DNA from: Sparassis latifolia
Lineage: Eukaryota; Basidiomycota; Agaricomycetes; Polyporales; Sparassidaceae
Direction of reading: 5' to 3'
Length of the DNA stretch: 64,000 nt
Assembly: GCA_018466975.1 (NCBI GenBank)
Contig: CM031561.1
Coordinates: 2,418,001 to 2,482,000, forward strand
Both the position numbers and the translations under genes were made by a program. Position 1 is the stretch's first letter, and every line of letters begins with the position of its first letter. The notes beneath the pieces were generated by a model that worked only from the letters and a program-made list of their open reading frames with translations, made no database searches and was not told where the DNA came from. Below are positions 59,365 to 64,000 of the stretch, piece after piece.

Positions 59365-60625
59365 TCAGGAATGATTTTCTTGTTCTGTGGAAACCTTTCG
59401 GAGTGTCCCCATCATTCTGAGAAAACGTGTAGGAGAGGCTGAAACTCCCTTCCCCGCAGCACCAATGAAGGCCGTCAGCGATCCTTTCGCGAGCCCGTGA
59501 TTGTATTCGCCTAGGTATTTGACCACAGTCGGCGCTTTGAGCCCTGTGATCCGCGTAATCGTGTAGCATAGCTCGCTATCTTGTGTAAATGATTTGGAGT
59601 CCATGCATGCATGATAGACACCGAGAAATGTCTGGGCGCGGCCGTTAGCCGTGAGTAAGTGAGGACGGATGAAATAGCGATATGGTTTAGCGACATAGAC
59701 GACGCGTGGATGTGTTGCCAATCTTTCCAACGTGATGTCCGGATGAGAGAGCTCGAGGCCGATACGGGGAGACCGATAGATAGTAGCACTGCTCTGCGTC
59801 CGTGATGGCTGCACGTGCACTAGGTGCAAGCACGTTGTCCTTGTCTCACTTGAGGCAGATATAAGGAATGCAGAAGTATCTCCGCTCCATTTGTCTGTAA
59901 CCAGTTTGGCTATATTCGAAGCTTCACTGACACGGAGCAATTCATCTACGAGGAGTGATGGCCCCGAGATTATTGTCGAGTCAGACATCCTCCGTAGGGT
60001 ACGCAAAAGAACGCCTCCACGAAGCAGAGGAGGGTCGAGCATCTGACTGGTAGATTCAGTGAAAAATCGAGATTTGGGCGTTGCAGGAGCCCCTATCGTT
60101 AGGTCCAACCCTTTGCGCGTCCCACCTCTGTATCCGCCTGCAGCTGTCACACTGAGCTGCGAGACACGAGCCTTTCGAGGTGCGCGATGAAAATACCTGA
60201 GGTAACATATGACACTGCCTAACCTTGAGAAAAACATATGAAGATGGATGCGTACCAGTTCCCGCTCTGCTTCTGCTCGTCGCTCCCATGTGTGAAAGGA
60301 TCTTCATGACAACTTGATTTGTGCAAGTAGAATTCCACCTCAAGGATCTCGAATTCTGTACGCGTCTCTGGAGACGCCGCCAACAGTCGATACTCGTGAA
60401 AGAGTGCTGAAGCAATGTTATCAAAACGAGAGCAAATAGCGTGGTCCGATTCGAGAGAGGTGAAGTCCAAGAGTTCTGGGAGAGTGAATCCAGAAGCAAT
60501 ATGTGGTGATCCTGACCAGCTAGAGCCATCCTGTAAAGACGTGTCTAACTTTGAAACTTTGTGGGGTGTTGCTACGCAGCCTTTGGGTTCACTCTCAGCT
60601 TCGGAGCTCTACCTATCAAGGTCAT
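59365..60625 (-). CDS. Unidentified protein, 379 aa
   Basis: Three exons (60625-60593, 60530-60256, 60196-59365) close at 379 codons with clean GT-AG ends. The middle exon reads EFEILEVEFYLHKSSCHEDP, FTHGSDEQKQSGNW, and joins YFHR...YRGGTRKGLDLTIG, then GGVLLRTLRR, SGPSLLVDELLR, SPRIGLELSHPD, YVAKPYRYFIRP, NGRAQTFLGVYHA and SASPTRFLRMMGTL. The dense mix of glycines, aromatics and charges at the joins looks like a conserved enzyme-like fold. The H..GTRKGLDL and VLLR parts faintly recall alkyladenine DNA glycosylases, but I cannot confirm this. No signal peptide or membrane span. The short first exon is inferred; the rest is firm. Confidence 0.75.
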
Positions 60626-61330
60626 GATGACTCACTGGACGATCGCTGTCTTTTCACCATGACATACAGACTACAAGAAAAACATTCAGATAGGAACAAT
60701 CAATAAGGAGGTCGTACCATCAACCTCGTGATATGTAATCGACAGGACGATCGCTCGAGATTCAAGTTGTCAGTTCACGTGACAATGAGTTGTGACACTC
60801 ACGTGAAGTGACAGTTCGTGACACCATCAGTGATCGCGCCAAATCCGGCGTGTCGTCGCTTTCCCTAACCTCTGGAGCAGTGTAAGCTGCTGTGAATGCT
60901 GCGGGACTATCATTCCTTTCTCTGCCGAAATACTTCGCGCGTAGAAGATCTGAATTGTAGTACAACCGGCGTTATCTGTTCGTGATGGCATTGTCACCGG
61001 CGGATGATCTCGGTGTACTTAAGGTTGGGCTCAGCCATAACCATCCGGTGTCACGTGCAGAAGACTTACATTGAAAATCTAAAAACTTCGCGGGCCGGCA
61101 CTCTTTCAGAGAACGACAAACGATGAAATTTCGAGATTCTTAGCAACTAATTTTCATCGTTTGAAGATTTGATGTCCATCCAGTTGTTCCAATGCAATTA
61201 GATTTACAAGATAAGTGGGATGCACGTGACATTGGAGGGATATGGCTGAGCCCAACCTTATCTGGAGATGCTGGCCGGTATCTGGGTGCCGAACGCAGCC
61301 TTATAGTAAAAGTCTTCATTTCTGGCCAAC
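60626..61330. other. Intergenic, divergent 5' flanks
   Basis: About 700 bases between the unknown 379-residue gene and the decayed F-box gene, whose 5' ends face each other. No supported frame, RNA gene or repeat. Confidence 0.55.
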
Positions 61331-62586
61331 ATGATGCAGTCATTCAGCTCGCAATTTGGCGGAATCTCATTTAATAATGCTGTCTCTGCTCTTGAGTGCA
61401 TGGCAATCGACAGGGCCTCCAATAAATTCGTTGAAGATATTCTGACCAGCGATCTCATCTGCGACGTTATGCTGTCTTGCTGTTCTCCAACATCCGTACT
61501 TCGATTGTCGAGGATTTGCCGTGCTGCGACTCGGCGGTCAAAACGTATATCTTACGCACCTTCAACATCAATCGTCACCTTTCTCGTTATTTCAGGGATG
61601 TGCCTGCCTTCCGTTCCATGCAATCCCGCACGGGAATTCTGGTATCCGGTTCTACGGCTCTCCAGTTCTTTGACAGGTCATTTTATCCGAGTCAGACCTC
61701 GATCTGTATGTGCACATGCGTTGGCGCCATGAAGTCGGTAGATGGCTTTGAGACAGGGTTACAAATACGCACCAAACAGTCGTCAAGATCCGTCTTTCGA
61801 AATCGCAGCCTCCGCTCCCTGGAGCCCCGTAAGGCACGTAAACGCCTACTACTCTATGCGCGGAGTAGCTGCCGTGTTCACGTTCGTCAAACGACTGAAT
61901 GGAGCGCAGCTGAAGGTTCAACTGATCATTGCAATTCATGCCCCCATCGAAGTAATCCTTTGGTTCCACTCCAGTGAGTGGAGACATAGCTTAGCCATTG
62001 TTTCACCCAGGGAAATAGATGACTCAATACGTCCTCCATGCCTTATTCAGCGTGTGTCATGAATATTATCTCCTACAACAATGCCGTCTCGCTGTATCCA
62101 CGTGCTACTTTCGAGGAGCGACGTGCTCTGGTATGTCCCAATGGTCGATCAGAACAAGAGCTCGCGGTTGAGAAGTACAGCGCGCGGGGCTGGGATATGC
62201 TTCGTGTGTTGCCCGAGTCTGAACGTACTCGCTTAAATCCGTCTTTCCGGCTCGGACCCCGCTGGCTCGAAGATAGTGATAGCTGGATCATTCCTCTTGA
62301 CATGGCTGGCGTGGAACCTCTTCCAGTGATATCTCCCATCTCTGCACCTATCAAGCAGGACCCGGTGACCGTTACTACATGGGAACTATCGCTCACAGAG
62401 GAGTTCGGCGGCCAAATGGAATTTTTCTACTTATCCCACCCTACCGGCCTATTCTACGAGTACCTCATCGGGGACGCGGAGATATACCTATTCATCAAGC
62501 GAGTTATCGCGCAGAGGATAGATGCGCATCGTGTTGCTACGAGTAATTCCTTCGTCGTCGAACCACAAACAGTGAGCAGGCCCTAG
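61331..62586 (+). pseudogene. F-box-type protein gene with three single-base deletions
   Basis: A relative of the large Agaricomycete family with an F-box-like start (ICDVMLSCCSPTSVLRLSRI) and the mark SGSTALQFFDRSFYP. Family-like sequence continues over the whole region but changes frame three times: near 61533 (LSRICRAAT to VKTYILRTFNINRH), near 61688 (FDRSFYP to DLDLYVHMRWRHEVG) and near 61743 (GRW to LRQGYKYAPN). Each step equals loss of one base, and together they restore the original frame. A normal intron follows near 61976-62050 (join FHSTCVMNIISYNNAV), and the last 180 residues are intact. As it stands the frame stops early. Sequencing error is the alternative to real decay. I do not give a repaired product. 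Confidence 0.75.
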
Positions 62587-63565
62587 TTGGTCGCTCCCGT
62601 TTTTACCTCACCCTGTACCATGCTTCCCAGTTTCGATGCATCTGTGCTCACTATTTGTACGGCGCTTCTACGGGAGCAACAATTGGTTGGGCTTCGCCCT
62701 TGAAGCATGAGGTGCAATATAGCAATCTCCTGATACTTCGCCCAGGAGGGTGAAAACTCGAGCCGATGCCCCCATCGAGCTTCGGGAGTTCCAGTGAATA
62801 ATTGTCTTACGATGCACGTCTCATATGTTATTTCCTGCTGCTTTCCAATCTCTAATGTACACTCTCGTTCTGCTGATGTTTTGTATTTATAGCTCAACTG
62901 TTCTGCATCGAGATCGTTGGGGTACTTCACATAGACATATCGACTGACTCTACAGCATACTACTCAATGGCATAAAATTAACATTTGGATATGAGTATTC
63001 TAGATAACGCCTGCCCCCCGTCTCCCAGCCCACCTGGCCCCTCCAATAGATACAGATAGATATAAACAGAATTATCGCAGCAGGACTACTGTACAACGAC
63101 AACGGTACTAAAGCTACATATATCAGGATGAGATGAGAGCAGCAAGCTATATAAATGATAAGTCTACACCGTAGGACGGAGTTATCGTGGTCATGTCTTC
63201 GCGCGAGTAAAGGCGTTCCGTGGTAGTCTGGGACTACTGTAGCCATTTAGATCCAGTTACGAGAACGGTAGCACAGAAAAGGACACGTACAGGTCAGGGG
63301 GAGTCGCAGCAAGCCCTACGATTCAAGCACCCGATGGCGAAGTTCTCCACATCCCACATGAATTGAATGCAGCAAAGAACAAATGGGAGTGTACCGTAGG
63401 AGGGTTGTCCCAGTAGAAGCTCTACAAGGATAACACCTTGTCCGATCTCCTGTCAATACCATCACCTTCGTCACGTTGAAGAGAAAGGCGTTCGCGCGTG
63501 AATGTCATGAGTGCCGATGTCCGAACTGCGAGGCTGGTTCTAGCCATCGGAATCTCGGTTCCCGG
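62587..63565. other. Intergenic, no feature recognised
   Basis: About 1 kb between the F-box pseudogene and the partial gene at the edge, both ending here. From about 62940 to 63180 it is AT-rich with TATA-like runs. No supported gene. Confidence 0.55.
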
Positions 63566-64000
63566 CTACAGACGATCGTCTCTACGGGATTTTCTTCGTG
63601 GACTCGGCTCTTCAGTGGTAGCGCGGGTTCCTCTCCGGTGGGGGGGAGTCGATGGCACGGGTATCGTCACGCCCCTCCGAACCTCCTGTAGATCGATCTG
63701 CGTACCCTGCCGAACTAAAACTTCTGCAATCCTTGCAATAGATCCGATGTGCCCGACATGAGGATCGTCCACTGGAGCTGGTGGCGCGGAAGGCGGTCTT
63801 CTGAAACTTGGAGTTAACCCTGGAACAACCATATAGTCATGTTCAACAAACGGATTATGACTGGTCGTAAATTTCGTCTGATTTTGCGAATCATGATGAG
63901 AGTGTGCGTGACGTGTATCCACCGAGGGGTCTAGAGACGTTAGCTCCTGCTCAGGATTTTCGCTGGCTCTCGCCTTTCCCTTGTTATTCGTAGGTGTATT
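63566..64000 (-). CDS. C-terminal part of an unknown protein, cut by the window edge
   Basis: A minus-strand frame stays open from the right edge down to a TGA at 63566, giving 144 codons. It reads NTPTNNKGKARASENPE at the edge, later HDSQNQTKFTTSHNPFVEHD, PGLTPSFRRPPSAPPAPVDD, and ends in a basic stretch (RRKSRRDD). The composition is that of a disordered cytoplasmic tail. HVGHIGSIARIAEVLVRQG is the only part likely to fold. The main domain would lie beyond the window, so no function can be given. Confidence 0.6.
   Translation of the reverse strand, partial: NTPTNNKGKARASENPEQELTSLDPSVDTRHAHSHHDSQNQTKFTTSHNPFVEHDYMVVPGLTPSFRRPPSAPPAPVDDPHVGHIGSIARIAEVLVRQGTQIDLQEVRRGVTIPVPSTPPHRRGTRATTEEPSPRRKSRRDDRL

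Noticed and set aside
56409..63330. Short similar strings near 56411 and 63307 (GCAGCAAGCCCTAC) considered as a dispersed repeat
   Set aside because: The match is about 14-19 bases without flanking similarity, within what chance gives in 64 kb.

Overview
This window is nuclear DNA of a filamentous fungus, almost certainly a basidiomycete (Agaricomycetes). Nearly every gene is broken by short GT-AG introns, mostly 46-70 nt. Genes lie close together on both strands. The tRNA genes carry introns in the anticodon loop. Several products match forms typical of mushroom-forming fungi: a Grr1-type leucine-rich repeat protein, an F-box protein with the STALQFFDRSFYP motif, and an N-anchored ubiquitin hydrolase. 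There are no bacterial operons, CRISPR arrays or intact transposons. I rebuilt the exon structures by hand. For almost all genes the exon lengths close in frame from ATG to stop, so the models are internally consistent.

Layout. 1-2.6 kb: no resolved gene. 2.6-5.4 kb: the cell-cycle kinase Cdc7, flanked by two identical inverted tRNA-Arg(TCG) genes. 5.6-8.2 kb: membrane-anchored ubiquitin hydrolase. 8.6-9.0 kb: an 84-residue unknown. 9.7-11.3 kb: a DNAJC28/DUF1992 protein. 11.3-15.5 kb: gene-poor, with a tRNA-His and an AT-rich island of palindromes. 15.5-18.8 kb: F-box-less Grr1-like protein, a second tRNA-His and a RING protein. 19.0-22.5 kb: a large anchored amidohydrolase. 22.8-29.5 kb: small membrane protein, flavin-binding PPOX protein, purine (NCS2) permease and class I histone deacetylase. 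29.7-31.6 kb: gene-poor. 31.6-48.5 kb: a dense block of conserved housekeeping genes: C2H2 factor, PP4 phosphatase, Arb1, uL1, Aim19, Vps41, eS12 and Ski8/WDR61. 48.7-64 kb: accessory region with a small membrane protein, two amino-acid permeases around a CE4/cyclic-imidase-like hydrolase, an unidentified 379-residue protein, a decaying F-box gene and a gene cut by the window edge.

How the genes relate. These are independent eukaryotic transcription units, not a pathway island. Two themes stand out. One is ribosome and translation: Arb1, uL1 and eS12 lie within about 10 kb of each other. The other is nitrogen scavenging: the purine permease has clustered GATA motifs upstream, and a predicted imide or amide hydrolase sits between two amino-acid permeases. 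The most interesting items are the 379-residue unknown, the F-box-less Grr1 paralogue, the C2H2 gene whose retained intron would yield a finger-less protein, GC-AG introns in neighbouring genes, a 5-nt first coding exon in the uL1 gene, and a pseudogene with three single-base deletions.
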